The notes under the pieces: generated by a model | Database searches by the model: none | What the model was told of the DNA's origin: nothing | The model's input: only the letters and a program-made list of their open reading frames with translations | Assembly (NCBI GenBank): GCA_028819235.1 | Contig: JAPPMC010000052.1 | Coordinates: 1-52,706, forward strand | Length of the DNA: 52,706 bases | Reading direction: 5' to 3' | Source of the DNA: Bryobacterales bacterium | Lineage (GTDB): Bacteria; Acidobacteriota; Terriglobia; Bryobacterales; UBA6623 | Shown here: positions 29,164-38,439 of the stretch, piece after piece | How the letters are laid out: every line of letters begins with the position of its first letter | How positions within the stretch are numbered: the first letter of the stretch is position 1 | Translations under genes and position numbers: made by a program

Positions 29164-30684
29164 ATGTCGGCGGCTCGGCGAGCATTGGTACTCGCTGCCT
29201 GGGCAGTTGCTCTCGGTGCGTGGGCGCCGGCGCATCCGCAGGAGCGGCCCGACCGGGCTCGCGCCATGGCGGAAGCGCGGAGTCGGATCGACTCTGGCCG
29301 GCCGGAGTTGGCTGTTCCCATCTATCGCTCCCTGCTCGTGGCGGCACCGGATGACCCGCGGCTGCTGCTGAATCTCACGGTGGCGCTGTTCAAGGCAGCG
29401 GATTACCGGGACGTGATCGATGTCTGCCACCGCTTGCTGAAGCTGGATCCGTCATCCGTCCCCGCCAGCCTGTTCCTCGGGGCAAGCCACTTCCAGATGG
29501 GAGAACCGTCCGGCGCAGTCGGGCCCCTGCAGCGGGTTGTCGCCCGGCAGCCGGACGAACGCAACGCACGGCTCATGCTGGCCGAATCCCTTGTCCTGCT
29601 CGAACGCCACGAAGACGCCCTGCCGCACTTCGAGACCGCCGCAACCCTTCTGGCGCGAGAGCCTCGTGTCTGGTACGGACTCAACCGGAGCTACGAGCGG
29701 GTCGCTCGCGCCGCCGCCGACCGGCTCTTCGACCGATTTCCCGGCAATTCTTTCGCGCATGCGACTAGGGCCCGACTGTACGAGTCCCAGAACGACTACC
29801 GCCGGGCTGCGTACGAATCCCGCACCGCGCTCGATGGCGGCGGTTTGGATCCGCACGCGCGCAGGCGGGTTCACGTGTCCTTGGCAGCCATCAACCGCCA
29901 CCTCGCGGAGAGCGGTGCCCCAGCCGAGAGAAGCGAGCCATCCGGGAACCTCCCGCCGCCATGCGACGAGGCCGATCAAGTCTGTTTGTTCGAGGCGGGA
30001 CGGTACGCGGACAGCGTCCGCGCGGGCCGCGCCAACGAGGACCCCAGGTCCCTTTACTGGCGGTCGGAGGCCTATCACGCGCTCGCCCGCGAGGCGCTCG
30101 CACGCCTGGAGGAGTTGCCCCCTTCCTTCCAGCTGTTCGAGCTCCGGGCCAGACGAGATGCGTTGCGGGGGAGCCACCGTAGCGCGGCCGTCCACTGGAG
30201 ACAAGCGTTGTCCTTGGCCCCCGACAATCGCGTCCTGAAGGCTGGCCTTGCCAGCGCATTGTTCGCCTCGCACGACTACGACGCAGCTGTCGACGTCTTG
30301 GATGAGCTACTGAGGGCCGACGGCGCCTCGGCGGACTGGCGACTGATGCGGGGCAGTGCCCTGCTCGCTATCAATCAACCTGACGCAGCAATCCCCGACC
30401 TCCGCGAAGCGGCTCGGTTGGCACCTGATATGAAAGCTGCCTATGCGGAGCTTGGCCGGGCTTATCTGATGGCGAATCAGCCCAACCAAGCGATTCCGCC
30501 GTTGCGCCGCATCCTAGCTGCCGACGAGGATGGCAGCTACCACTATCGGATCGCAGTCGCCTATAACCGGACAGGGCAAGCGGGCGAAGCCGACCGCATG
30601 CTGGACCGGTACCGGCGGCTCAACGTCGCGGCCGAGACGCGGCGGCGCGAGCTTGAGGGGCGGCTGACCGTGCCCCGACGCTGA
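29164..30684 (+). CDS. Exported TPR-repeat protein
   Basis: A 506-residue protein with a signal peptide (MSAARRALVLAAWAVALGAWAPAHPQ) followed by about ten tetratricopeptide units. Examples are ARSRIDSGRPELAVPIYRSLL, LFLGASHFQMGEPSGAVGPLQRVV and AELGRAYLMANQPNQAIPPLRRIL. A region around residues 255-280 (CDEADQVCLFEAGRYADSV) carries two cysteines. TPR arrays bind peptides or partner proteins, here probably in the periplasm. The ATG at 29164 is preferred over an in-frame TTG four codons earlier. It closes the rightward block and converges on the ASPIC gene 92 bases away. Confidence 0.82.
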   Translation: MSAARRALVLAAWAVALGAWAPAHPQERPDRARAMAEARSRIDSGRPELAVPIYRSLLVAAPDDPRLLLNLTVALFKAADYRDVIDVCHRLLKLDPSSVPASLFLGASHFQMGEPSGAVGPLQRVVARQPDERNARLMLAESLVLLERHEDALPHFETAATLLAREPRVWYGLNRSYERVARAAADRLFDRFPGNSFAHATRARLYESQNDYRRAAYESRTALDGGGLDPHARRRVHVSLAAINRHLAESGAPAERSEPSGNLPPPCDEADQVCLFEAGRYADSVRAGRANEDPRSLYWRSEAYHALAREALARLEELPPSFQLFELRARRDALRGSHRSAAVHWRQALSLAPDNRVLKAGLASALFASHDYDAAVDVLDELLRADGASADWRLMRGSALLAINQPDAAIPDLREAARLAPDMKAAYAELGRAYLMANQPNQAIPPLRRILAADEDGSYHYRIAVAYNRTGQAGEADRMLDRYRRLNVAAETRRRELEGRLTVPRR

Positions 30685-30776
30685 CTCTGGCGTCTGCCAG
30701 CTTCGCTTTGGCTGCCGGCGCATTCGCTTCGAGGGCCGCTCGTGGTCGACAAAGCACCGGATGATTCCGAGCCTGC

Positions 30777-32453
30777 TCAGGGAGCGCGGGTCCGTCCAGA
30801 ACGCTCCGGCTCTACGACCCGGAGGACCCGATTGGCGAGGATGCCGCGCAGATCCTGGACAGTCCCGCTCGGCCAGCGCACTTGGACTGCCGGAACTGTC
30901 TCCACCGCCCCAAGCCCAAAATGGACCGCACCGTGGCGTGACGAGGCATATCCGACGCTCGTGGTCATCTCGTTGACCTGCCCCCCGATCCTCACCTGAG
31001 CCCCGATCCCGTCACGATTGCTTTCTGAGCCCACCAGATCGAACGCGATCCAGTTCCCCGCTCCCACGCTCACGTTCTCCCAGAGTTCGGCGCGCTCCCC
31101 GAGCGCGGTGACCACGGCGTCCATCCTCCCGTCTTCGTTGAAGTCGGCAAATGCCGCGCCGCGGTGGGCGCGCACAGCGTTGAGACCTGCTCCCGGCACG
31201 TTGAGAAAGGTCCCGTCGCCGCGATTCGCGTGGATCGAATTGGCGAGCCGGTACTGGGTCGCCTGAAAGTGCTCGACCGTGTCGTTCACATGCGAGTTCG
31301 CGGCGAAGACGTCCTTCCAGCCATCGTTGTCGAAATCGACCAGGCCTATGCTCCAGCCGCTGCGATTGAAGCTCATGGCGCTCATGCCGCTGGAGAACGT
31401 CACATCCCGGAACACACCGGAGCCCGTGTTCCGGAACAGCGGGTACGATTCGCCGGCCAGGGCCGTGAACAGCAGGTCAGGACGGCCGTCGTTGTCGTAA
31501 TCCCTGAAATCGACTCCCATCCCGGAAACCGCCATCCCGTGATCCTGCAGGGCGACTCCTGCGAGAAGCGCAGTCTCCTCGAAGGTGCCGTCGCCTAGGT
31601 TCCGATAGAGGAAGTTCGGCATCCTGTCATTTGCCACGAACACGTCCGGGTAGCCGTCGAAGTCATAGTCGGCAGAGGCGGCCGCCATGCCCTTGCCGAC
31701 ATGCCGCGCGACGCCCGATGACTCGGACACGTCCTCGAAGGTGCCGTCGCCCAAGTTCCTGTACAGGTGATTGCTGAGCCCGTCGAATAAACCCGGATCG
31801 CAGTACGACCGCACGTCGGCACGCGGATCCCCGCAGTACACGTCGAACTCGGCCGACCACTGAAGATAGTTGACGACGAAAAGGTCCAGGAGACCGTCCA
31901 CGTCATAGTCGAGCCACACCCCGCCGACCGACCACAGGCCGCTACGGATTCCCGCGCTGCGGGAGACGTCCTCGAATCGGCCCTTGCCGTCGTTTCGGTA
32001 GAGGAAGTTCCGGTCGACGCCGGCCACGAACAGGTCGGTGTCGCCGTCGTTGTCGTAGTCTGCTGCTGCCGCTCCGACACAGTAACCCGCCCCTGCGAGT
32101 CCGGCTCGCTCGGTGACGTCCTCGAAGCGCATGCCGCCTTGGTTCCGGAACAGGCGGTTCCATTGCTTAGGGGAGAGCTTCTCGAGGTTCGGCACGGAGG
32201 CTCCGTTCGCGAAGTAGATGTCAGTCCTGCCGTCCCCGTCGGCGTCGAACGCAGCGACCCCGCCCGGCATCGCCTCGATGAGATGCTTGCTGGGCGTCGG
32301 GCCATGCTCGAGAACAAAGTCCAGCCCCGCCTGCTCGGCCACGTCAACGAACCGGAACTCGGCTGCAGCCGCGTCGGCCTGGCCAGTGCCGAGACTGACG
32401 ATCAGGGCGGAGGTGGCCTGAACGAGCCCACGCCGCAGGTCATCTCCTCTCAT
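30777..32453 (-). CDS. ASPIC/UnbV protein with FG-GAP/VCBS repeats
   Basis: A 558-residue secreted protein. The N-terminal signal is MRGDDLRRGLVQATSALIVSLG. Repeated calcium-binding-like FG-GAP units follow, each with DxDxDGxxD or DYDNDGxxD (DADGDGRTDIYFANG, DYDNDGDTDLFVAG, DFDNDGWKDVFAAN). The C-terminal ~75 residues form the ASPIC/UnbV domain (NWIAFDLVGSESNRDGIGAQV, HFGLGAVETVPAVQVRWPSG). Its start overlaps the end of the TPR gene by 14 bases, so the two are translationally coupled. It is the last gene of a TonB receptor-TPR-ASPIC operon, an arrangement I recall from Acidobacteria and Bacteroidetes, where it is linked to surface polymer uptake. The molecular function is not established. Confidence 0.9.
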   Translation of the reverse strand: MRGDDLRRGLVQATSALIVSLGTGQADAAAAEFRFVDVAEQAGLDFVLEHGPTPSKHLIEAMPGGVAAFDADGDGRTDIYFANGASVPNLEKLSPKQWNRLFRNQGGMRFEDVTERAGLAGAGYCVGAAAADYDNDGDTDLFVAGVDRNFLYRNDGKGRFEDVSRSAGIRSGLWSVGGVWLDYDVDGLLDLFVVNYLQWSAEFDVYCGDPRADVRSYCDPGLFDGLSNHLYRNLGDGTFEDVSESSGVARHVGKGMAAASADYDFDGYPDVFVANDRMPNFLYRNLGDGTFEETALLAGVALQDHGMAVSGMGVDFRDYDNDGRPDLLFTALAGESYPLFRNTGSGVFRDVTFSSGMSAMSFNRSGWSIGLVDFDNDGWKDVFAANSHVNDTVEHFQATQYRLANSIHANRGDGTFLNVPGAGLNAVRAHRGAAFADFNEDGRMDAVVTALGERAELWENVSVGAGNWIAFDLVGSESNRDGIGAQVRIGGQVNEMTTSVGYASSRHGAVHFGLGAVETVPAVQVRWPSGTVQDLRGILANRVLRVVEPERSGRTRAP

Positions 32454-33495
32454 CGGGCTCGCTTGCCTTGAGCATACGGAACCTCTCTGCTGCCGCCGCG
32501 GCGCTGGCCTCATCGCCCAAGCGCCGGTACACACTGATCAGCAGATACATCGGTTCCGAATACGTCCGATCCAGCAGGGAGGAGCGCTCGAGCCACTTGC
32601 GGGCGTCCTCGTGCCGGCCGAGGCGCGCGAGGGCCTTGCCGCCCAGATAGAAGTTCCGTGCGGAGCCCGGGTTGCGTCGCGCGGCGGCTCCCGCCGCCTC
32701 GTAGGCACGCTGCGCGTCGCCCTGATCGAGCAACAGACTGGCAAGATTTGCGTACGGCCAGTCGTAGTCCGGGTGGTCCTTCTCGACGATCTGGATCGCC
32801 GCCAGGAAGTGCCGGATCGCTGCCTCGGGATCCCCGAGCGCTTCGTGGCACAGCGCGAGGTTGTCGTAAGCCTTGTAATTGCGGGGCTCCAGCCGGAGAA
32901 CCTTCTGGAATTGCGCCGAAGCGTGTGCCAGGCGGTTTTCCTGGTAGTAGATCCGTCCCAGCATGTACGCGCCCTCCGCGTCGGCCGGGTACTTGTCGAG
33001 CAGCCGGAGGAAGATCGCCTCCGCTTCGGTGGACCGGCCTAGGAAGTATGTCGCGTTCCCATGCAGCTTGAGGGCGGTCGCGTTGGCCGGATCCCGGCGG
33101 AGCACTTCGGATGCGGTTCCGGACGCCTGCTCGAAGCGCTGGGCCCGCAGCTGGATATCAGCGACTGCGAGCATGCCCGGCACAGAGGCGCTGACGCTTC
33201 CGAGAAACTCGTCCGCCAGTAGCAGGGACCTGTCGAAATCATGGCTGCGTGCCAGGATTTGCGCCGCCTCGAGCAGCAGTTCTGCGCGCCCCGGACAGGC
33301 CGTGTGCGCCTTGACTAGGAGGCCGGCCGCTTCGCCCGGCGACGACAATGCCTGGCGCGCCCTCCGGGTCAATCCGTCGGCGACCGCCGGGTCGCAGGCA
33401 GACACTTCGATCGGGCCGTCCGGGCTTGGGGCCCGATCAAGGGCCTGCGCGCTAAGTGCAGGAACCGCGGCGCAGACCAGCAGTACGATCCTCAT
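32440..33495 (-). CDS. Exported TPR-repeat protein of the TonB/ASPIC operon
   Basis: A 351-residue protein with signal peptide MRIVLLVCAAVPALSAQA and about seven tetratricopeptide units (such as LKLHGNATYFLGRSTEAEAIF, AYMLGRIYYQENRLAHASAQFQ and AYDNLALCHEALGDPEAAIRH). GAGGTCGG lies 4 bases before the ATG, an acceptable ribosome binding site. It sits between the TonB receptor (94 bases upstream) and the ASPIC gene (14-base overlap). By analogy with other receptor operons it may be a periplasmic adaptor; this is inference. Confidence 0.82.
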   Translation of the reverse strand: MRIVLLVCAAVPALSAQALDRAPSPDGPIEVSACDPAVADGLTRRARQALSSPGEAAGLLVKAHTACPGRAELLLEAAQILARSHDFDRSLLLADEFLGSVSASVPGMLAVADIQLRAQRFEQASGTASEVLRRDPANATALKLHGNATYFLGRSTEAEAIFLRLLDKYPADAEGAYMLGRIYYQENRLAHASAQFQKVLRLEPRNYKAYDNLALCHEALGDPEAAIRHFLAAIQIVEKDHPDYDWPYANLASLLLDQGDAQRAYEAAGAAARRNPGSARNFYLGGKALARLGRHEDARKWLERSSLLDRTYSEPMYLLISVYRRLGDEASAAAAAERFRMLKASEPDERR

Positions 33496-33544
33496 CCGAC
33501 CTCGAATCCGCCCGTCTCGGCAATCCTAGGTTCTAGGGGGGACA

Positions 33545-33564
33545 GCGCGATCCTAAGGTCGCGC
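33545..33564 (-). other. Hairpin between receptor and TPR genes
   Basis: GCGCGATC and GGTCGCGC form an 8-bp stem (one G-T wobble) with a CTAA loop. There is no U-run, so it may be an attenuator or an RNA-processing site that lowers expression of the downstream genes. Confidence 0.35.
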
Positions 33565-33589
33565 ACACTCGTGCTGGCCCTCTTCGCTG

Positions 33590-36500
33590 TTACCAGGCCA
33601 GACGCGCCTCCACTTGGATCAGCCTCTGGCCGCTGCCATTGATCCGGATCTTACCGAAATCGGGACTGCTGATGTTGGTGGTCACGAACCCGCGGCCGTG
33701 GCGGTTGAAAGGATTGATGGCCGCGGCGCCGAACTCGAACTCAACATTCTCGTAGAGCTGGATCCTCTTGGTCAGACGCATGCGCTCGCTGCTGGCATGC
33801 GGTGCGCGCACGTTCGGGAGCCTTCGCGGAGCCGTCCCGACGCGCAACGGGGTGCCGTTCGCCGTCCGCCCTCCGTTGTCTGGGGAGAGCGCCTGGAACG
33901 CAGCAGGGTTGAGATAGGGTGTGCCTTGGAAGAAGTCGAGGTCTTCGGAAGCGCCGCCGAGCGTCTGGTTCTGGCCTGTAGCGTCCGGGCGGAAGGCCCC
34001 GTATCCCGAAGGCGTCCGGACGCCGCCTTGGCCGATCGAGACTGGAGTTCCGGCACGGTACTCGTGGATGGCGCTGAAAGTCCAGCCGCCCAGGATCTTG
34101 TCGATGACCGGATTGGCGTTGCCGAACTTCTTGCCCCTGCCGAACGGCAGCTCGTACAGCCATGTCAGACGGAGCACGTGGGGTATGTGATGAGCCGCCA
34201 CGGAGCGCTCCAGCGCCCGGTTGAAGAAATCTTGAATGCCCCCTGTCCAGCCGATCTGAAGCGCTGTGTCGTTCGCCTGGCTGATCGCCTTGGACCAGGT
34301 GTAGGCGGCCAGCACGCCCAGTCCCCCGCTGAAGCGCCGGGTCATCGTCACTTGGGCGGAGTGGTAGCTGGAATTGCTGTTGTGCGGGTACGGTTCCGTC
34401 ACATTCGTGTACTGCGGGTAGGGCCGTAGCGCCTGCGCGACCGACTGGCCGTCGGGAAAGCTGTCGTAGGGCTTGTATTGCGGATGGTTGCCGACTTGGT
34501 CGAACAGTACGTCGCCCAGCGCCAGCGCGCTGGTCGGCAGCGGGTTGTAGCTGTTGAAGTACGAGCTTCGCAGACGGCGCCCGACGTTGCCGATGTACGC
34601 CGTCTCGAGCACGAAGGAGTGCGGAAGCTGGTGCTGGATGGTGAAGTTCCAGTTCTGCGTGTAGGGCAACCGGGTGCTGTCGCGCGACGTGGTCTGGACG
34701 CCGGTGAACAGCCCTTGGCCGGGATCCGTGTTCGGCAGCGAACCCTCGAACGCCGGGTACGGCTCGTCCAGCCAGTGCGCCGGATCGTCCGTGAATCCCG
34801 TTGGGCTGGTGCCCGCATTGATGGGAATGGCGGCGCTGTATCCGCGCGTGAATCCGCCGAAGCCCCAGTCGTTGCGAATTGGGGGCATGTTGGTGACGGC
34901 GTAGCCGCCCCGGATGACCGTCTTCGGGTTCAGTTGGTACGCGAAGCCGAAGCGCGGCCCAAACTGCTTCCAATTGGTGTCTTGGAACCGGTCGTCGAAC
35001 ACGAAGGCTCCCGGGATGCCGCCGGCTGAGGGATTGGGGGTGTTGAGGTCCACCTGCGACATGCGGTTCGTCAGTTCGAAGAACGGTTCGATGATCTCCC
35101 ACCGGAATCCCATGTTCAGCGTGAGCTTGGGGGTGAGCTTCCAGTCGTCCATGAAATAGATGCCGTGGCCGGGATGCCGGTGCCCGCTGTAGAGCGTGGT
35201 GACCCCGCGCCCAGCCGAATGGACGGCGCCCAGCACGAAGCTCGCGAACGCGTGCCCGGTCTCGTTGTTGAATCCGGGCAGATGCGTTTGAACCGGGTTG
35301 AAGTTGAAGTTGCCAGAACCGTTCTTCGCGCGGGTGTTCATGAAGTACCGCCGGTACTCGTAGCCGATCCGATAGGTATGCGCCCCTCGGATGATCGTCA
35401 TGTCGTCCTGGAAGATCCAGCTGCCGTTGAAGCCCTCCCCGGCGTTGCTGGATCCGATCTGTCCGGTCAGCCCGCCCTGCCATTCATTGCCGGCGAAGTT
35501 CATGCGCGGGAAATGCGCAGGGGACGTTCCCTGAACGCCCACCTGCGTCGCCCAGTCCTCGTCCACGAAGACCGACTCGTTGCTGTTGCGGAAACGGTTG
35601 TAGCCTGCGGCGAAGCGGTTGATCACTGTGTCGCTGAGCGTCGAGTTGACCGACATGCGCACCATCCGGGAGGGCGTGTACTGGTTCTGCCACGTCTGGG
35701 TCGGAATGCCGGGAACGGGCTCGTGCCGTGGCCCGCCGTTGTTGTTGCGGATGCGGTACTCGTGGTTGTAGACGCCGGATACATGGTGCTTGTCATTGAT
35801 GTTGTGGTCACCCTTGATGCCGATGATGTACAGGCTGAAGAACGGGCAGCATGTCCCGATGGTCGGCGTGTTGCGGACCATAGCGTCGATCTCGGGGTCG
35901 ATCAGCCCCACACCGAGGACGTTGTTGTAGACCGTGCTGAACCGGTTCTGGGGGATGACATTGTTCGGGAACGCCATGCGGGTCACCCCGGTCCTCGCGT
36001 TCGCGGTGCTGAGCGGGTCGTAGATGGCGCCGAAGACGCTGGTTGCCCCGGCTTCGTTGGAGATCGCCGAGCCGGAGGCCGCGTTACCCGTGAAGCCGGA
36101 GTCCAAGAGTCTGCTGAAGTCCCCGGCCTTGAAGTCCTGGGTCGCCAGGGTGGTGTTGAGACCCGAGATGTTGAAGTTCGAGCGGGTCGTGCGCTCGAAG
36201 TTGGTGAAGAAGAACGACCTGCTCTTGCCGTTGTAGACCTTCGGAATGTAGATCGGGCCGCCCGCGGAATAGCCGTAGTTGTGCTGCCGGAAGGGCGACT
36301 TCTTGGTTATTCCGCGCGAGTTGTTCGCGTAGGTGTTGGCGTTGAGCCCCTCATTCTGGCCGTAGTAGAACACCGAGCCGTGGAGGCTGTTGGTGCCGGA
36401 CTTGAAGTTGAAGTTCGCCACCGCAGTGTGTCCGCCGTTGTACTGGGCGTTGATCGAACCGGTGTGCAGCTTGAATTCTCCGACCGCTTCGGCGGACGGG

Positions 36501-37114
36501 CTCATTTCGTTGTTGTTGCCGCCGGACAGGTCCATGCGGCCGACCGGGATGCCCTCGATGAGGATCTCGTGCGAATACTGCTGTCCGCCGTTGATCGAGC
36601 CCTGGAACTCGCCGCCGGTCGTGCCGGGCAGGCTGCGGAAGATGAAGCTCTGGATCTGCCGCTGGCCGTCCTCCACGAAGATGGGCCAGTTCTGGTACTC
36701 CTCCGAACTCACGTACCGCCCGATCTCGGCCGTGCCCGTTTCGAGCAGGGGAGGGGTGGCACTGACGGTGACCTCCTCGGTCACCGCGCCGATCTGCATC
36801 TCGATGTTCACCGTCATGGTCTGACCGACGCGCAGGATGACGTTCTCCTGGTTGGCCGTCCGGAAACCGGGAGCGGTGATGCGCAGCGAATAGGTCCCTG
36901 GCTGCAGGTACGGGAGGGTGTAGGCCCCCGCGGATGTTGAGGACGTTGCGCTCTCCACCGCCGTGTCAATATTGGTCGCCACGACCGTGGCGCCGGGAAT
37001 GACGGCCCCGGTGGTGTCCAAGATCGTCCCGTTGAGAGTGCCGACCGCGCCCTGTCCCCAGACCGGGGCTGAAACGAGGCAGACGAGCGAAGCGAGTGCG
37101 AGTAGACGTTTCAT
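33590..37114 (-). CDS. Oar-type TonB-dependent receptor with N-terminal carboxypeptidase-regulatory domain
   Basis: A 1174-residue outer-membrane receptor. Signal peptide at residues 1-21 (MKRLLALASLVCLVSAPVWG). A carboxypeptidase-regulatory/Cna-like beta domain runs from about 24 to 105 (GTLNGTILDTTGAVIPGATV, GAYTLPYLQPGTYSLRITAPGF). The plug region is around 120-240 (EEVTVSATPPLLETGTAEIG, GGQQYSHEILIEGIPV, GGHTAVANFNFKSGTNSLHGS), and a long 22-strand-type barrel follows, ending in LIQVEARLAW with a C-terminal aromatic. Such receptors are abundant in Acidobacteria and import large substrates using TonB energy; substrate unknown. TATACT lies 6 bases before the ATG, implying a leaderless mRNA. 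First gene of the receptor-TPR-ASPIC operon. Confidence 0.93.
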   Translation of the reverse strand: MKRLLALASLVCLVSAPVWGQGAVGTLNGTILDTTGAVIPGATVVATNIDTAVESATSSTSAGAYTLPYLQPGTYSLRITAPGFRTANQENVILRVGQTMTVNIEMQIGAVTEEVTVSATPPLLETGTAEIGRYVSSEEYQNWPIFVEDGQRQIQSFIFRSLPGTTGGEFQGSINGGQQYSHEILIEGIPVGRMDLSGGNNNEMSPSAEAVGEFKLHTGSINAQYNGGHTAVANFNFKSGTNSLHGSVFYYGQNEGLNANTYANNSRGITKKSPFRQHNYGYSAGGPIYIPKVYNGKSRSFFFTNFERTTRSNFNISGLNTTLATQDFKAGDFSRLLDSGFTGNAASGSAISNEAGATSVFGAIYDPLSTANARTGVTRMAFPNNVIPQNRFSTVYNNVLGVGLIDPEIDAMVRNTPTIGTCCPFFSLYIIGIKGDHNINDKHHVSGVYNHEYRIRNNNGGPRHEPVPGIPTQTWQNQYTPSRMVRMSVNSTLSDTVINRFAAGYNRFRNSNESVFVDEDWATQVGVQGTSPAHFPRMNFAGNEWQGGLTGQIGSSNAGEGFNGSWIFQDDMTIIRGAHTYRIGYEYRRYFMNTRAKNGSGNFNFNPVQTHLPGFNNETGHAFASFVLGAVHSAGRGVTTLYSGHRHPGHGIYFMDDWKLTPKLTLNMGFRWEIIEPFFELTNRMSQVDLNTPNPSAGGIPGAFVFDDRFQDTNWKQFGPRFGFAYQLNPKTVIRGGYAVTNMPPIRNDWGFGGFTRGYSAAIPINAGTSPTGFTDDPAHWLDEPYPAFEGSLPNTDPGQGLFTGVQTTSRDSTRLPYTQNWNFTIQHQLPHSFVLETAYIGNVGRRLRSSYFNSYNPLPTSALALGDVLFDQVGNHPQYKPYDSFPDGQSVAQALRPYPQYTNVTEPYPHNSNSSYHSAQVTMTRRFSGGLGVLAAYTWSKAISQANDTALQIGWTGGIQDFFNRALERSVAAHHIPHVLRLTWLYELPFGRGKKFGNANPVIDKILGGWTFSAIHEYRAGTPVSIGQGGVRTPSGYGAFRPDATGQNQTLGGASEDLDFFQGTPYLNPAAFQALSPDNGGRTANGTPLRVGTAPRRLPNVRAPHASSERMRLTKRIQLYENVEFEFGAAAINPFNRHGRGFVTTNISSPDFGKIRINGSGQRLIQVEARLAW

Positions 37115-37120
37115 AGCCGA

Positions 37121-37126
37121 AGTATA
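37121..37126 (-). promoter_or_regulatory. -10 element for the TonB receptor operon, predicted leaderless
   Basis: TATACT on the minus strand, 6 bases before the ATG at 37114. Confidence 0.5.
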
Positions 37127-38043
37127 AGGCGAATACTCGCTGCGTAGGGGCAAAGATTCCCAGCGTTGACCGAAGACTTCTCCCTCAGGCGTACAGGTTC
37201 GGACCGCTTGCATGAATCCGGGCACCAGGCCCTGCGCTCACCATCGACAGCCGAGTCCCGTCGCACCTTCGGTCTTGGCGCCGAAACCGAATCGCCCCTC
37301 GCGCACGACCTGCTCGTCCGCCATTGGAAGGTGGTAGATCGCACCGTGGACCGCGATGGCGTCCCTGTCGGATTCGGGGACGCGAGCGCCGATGACATCC
37401 CAGCTGTTCCGGCCACGTCCCCGATGCAGATTTCAATGCTAGGAACACCGAGGACTAAGAGCCCTCTGAGGGTCGATCGCGGTACACGCTGCCGTCGTTC
37501 GCCGTGACCTCGTCACTGGAGCGGAAAGGTGCCCCGACCAGCCGGTAGGTGCTGTTCTTGGCGGGCATGAGCAAGATCCGTGTGCCGGAGGTCCCGAAGG
37601 CCACCTTGGCATTGAGGGCGTGCCGGCGGGCGGTCCAGGAGTCAGCGGCACGGTGCTCGAAGGTTCAGCCTCCGTGGTCGGCCCGGCTGATTCCGGTGCG
37701 GTCGAAAGGCTGGCCATTGCGGGACTGGGGACCCTCCTCGGCTTAGTTCAGCGCGACGCCCTTGGCGCTCTGCCATCTCAAGACCTCGGCCGGCTGCAGC
37801 TCAGCGATCGGTGTCCAGCAGCAAGCCGCGCCAGCCGTTGAGGCGCAGAAACAGCCCGCCTCGACCTTGTTCGCGGGTGGCGTGGAGACGCAGGGGTAGC
37901 CGTGCCGCACGGCGGCCCGCAGGTCCGGGGCGCAGCGGTCGTGCAGGCATCGGAGGAGATGCAGGAACCATTCGCAGGAGGTCGACAGAAGTTCTGCACC
38001 GCCTGGCGTGCACTGGATGAAGAATCTACCTTGGGCAGGATTC
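37127..38043. other. Degenerate region without an intact gene
   Basis: About 0.9 kb with no complete gene. On the minus strand a frame ending at the TAG at 37455-37457 has protein-like composition (AKVAFGTSGTRILLMPAKN, then APFRSSDEVTANDGSVYRD) over about 65 codons, but a TGA interrupts it near 37670 and I cannot assign a family. Likely gene debris. Confidence 0.4.
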
Positions 38044-38400
38044 CTAGCCGTATTTTCGGCGTTCAAGGAACTGGTCGTAGAGTTCTCGATCGATCCTGAT
38101 GCGGTCGGTCTTGTTGATTCCCCTGCGGTTCTGGCTCGCAGGGCTCTGCGGAAAGGCACTTGCGATCTTGATCCACCGTCGCTGTGCCCGTGCGATCATC
38201 CAGATTTCCGCGGCCACCTCTGAGAGGTTCGGATCCTGGCTCAGGACCAGTGCCACGTCGTACTTGCGACGGTTGGCAAGCGCAACAACGTCCCGCACGA
38301 TCCGCACGTCAATCCTTTTTTCCTCTCCTGCTTCGGAACGAGTCTCGCGTGCCATCGGGCTGCGGTAGCGGTACCGGAGCTGCCTGCTGTGCACGACCAC
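38044..38400 (-). pseudogene. C-terminal fragment of an NYN-domain (LabA/DUF88-like) protein
   Basis: The last ~100 codons match the C-terminal half of NYN-domain nuclease-like proteins: KRIDVRIVRDVVALANRRKYDVALVLSQDPNLSEVA (with the conserved aspartate cluster), IWMIARAQRRWIKIASAFP and GINKTDRIRIDRELYD. The N-terminal half, which should carry the first catalytic aspartate, is missing. Upstream of about 38400 the frame runs into antisense sequence of an IS66-type remnant. Family members of this type are PIN-like RNases often found near mobile DNA. A start at MARETRSEA (38355) could still give a 103-residue product, but it would lack the active site. Confidence 0.7.
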
Positions 38401-38439
38401 ACCTTGCCGCCCCGTGCTGCACATCGGACACGGTCCGCA

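Noticed and set aside
35165..36940. 591-codon open frame antisense to the TonB receptor, plus a 580-codon frame on the same strand as the receptor (33741-35483)
   Set aside because: Both are high-GC shadow frames; the receptor frame explains the region with recognised domains.
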